Of a DNA stretch of 6,292 bases, positions 6,253 through 6,292 are shown one piece after another. How positions within the stretch are numbered: the first letter of the stretch is position 1; each line of letters begins with the position of its first letter. The notes below the pieces were generated by a model, which searched no databases, had not been told where the DNA came from, and was given only the letters and a program-made list of their open reading frames with translations. The translations under genes and the position numbers were made by a program. The stretch is from an uncultured Burkholderiaceae bacterium (GTDB lineage Bacteria; Pseudomonadota; Gammaproteobacteria; Burkholderiales; Burkholderiaceae), in contig CALMPB010000353.1 in assembly GCA_937871985.1 (NCBI GenBank), forward strand, positions 1 through 6,292. Direction: 5' to 3'.

Positions 6253-6292
6253 CCAGGCATCAAGCCGTGCGGAAAACGCCGTCGCGAGGCGC

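Noticed and set aside
6260..6292. Possible 3' end of a convergent minus-strand gene (ten codons ending DGVFRTA, then a stop)
   Set aside because: A tail-to-tail neighbour 7 bases after the hydrolase stop is plausible, but ten codons at the window edge are too few to support a gene.

Overview
The window is GC-rich (around 65% by eye) with strongly GC-biased third codon positions. It carries a cell-surface gene, a divergently transcribed AraC-type regulator and a small HAD-family hydrolase. The gene content, codon use and the style of the surface protein (GI(L/V)AQS(I/V)GGGGG repeats) suggest a betaproteobacterium of the Bordetella/Achromobacter (Alcaligenaceae) type. That placement is inference from style, not a database match.

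Region 1 (1-4254, minus strand). Two thirds of the window is one uninterrupted reading frame. It starts at 4254 with a good ribosome binding site and a classical Sec signal peptide, and it is still open where the window begins. The visible 1418 residues are about 30% Gly, contain no Cys, and are built from about 21 diverged repeats ending in GI(L/V)AQSIGGGGG. This is the passenger of a very large type V (autotransporter-type) secreted protein. The C-terminal beta-barrel that would prove the class lies outside the window. The many plus-strand proline-rich and arginine-rich ORFs in this region are shadows of the repeats.

Region 2 (4255-4482). This 228-bp divergent intergenic region holds the start signals of both flanking genes and a perfect 14-bp palindrome, AAAAGCGCGCTTTT.

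Region 3 (4483-5481, plus). A 332-residue AraC/XylS-family transcriptional activator with an N-terminal effector-binding domain and a C-terminal double helix-turn-helix. Its divergent position makes the autotransporter gene a natural candidate target.

Region 4 (5482-5625). This 144-bp gap has two potential RNA hairpins, a -10-like TAGAAT and the strong ribosome binding site of the next gene.

Region 5 (5626-6252, plus). A complete 208-residue HAD-superfamily (subfamily IA-like) hydrolase whose first motif is DVFGT rather than DxDGT. The last 40 bases hold nothing that can be identified.

I found no RNA genes, CRISPR array, insertion sequence or attachment site. The most unusual content is the repeat architecture of the giant passenger, including its change of period, an eight-G tract inside it and exact DNA repeats. 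I see no convincing sign of a wholly new biological system.
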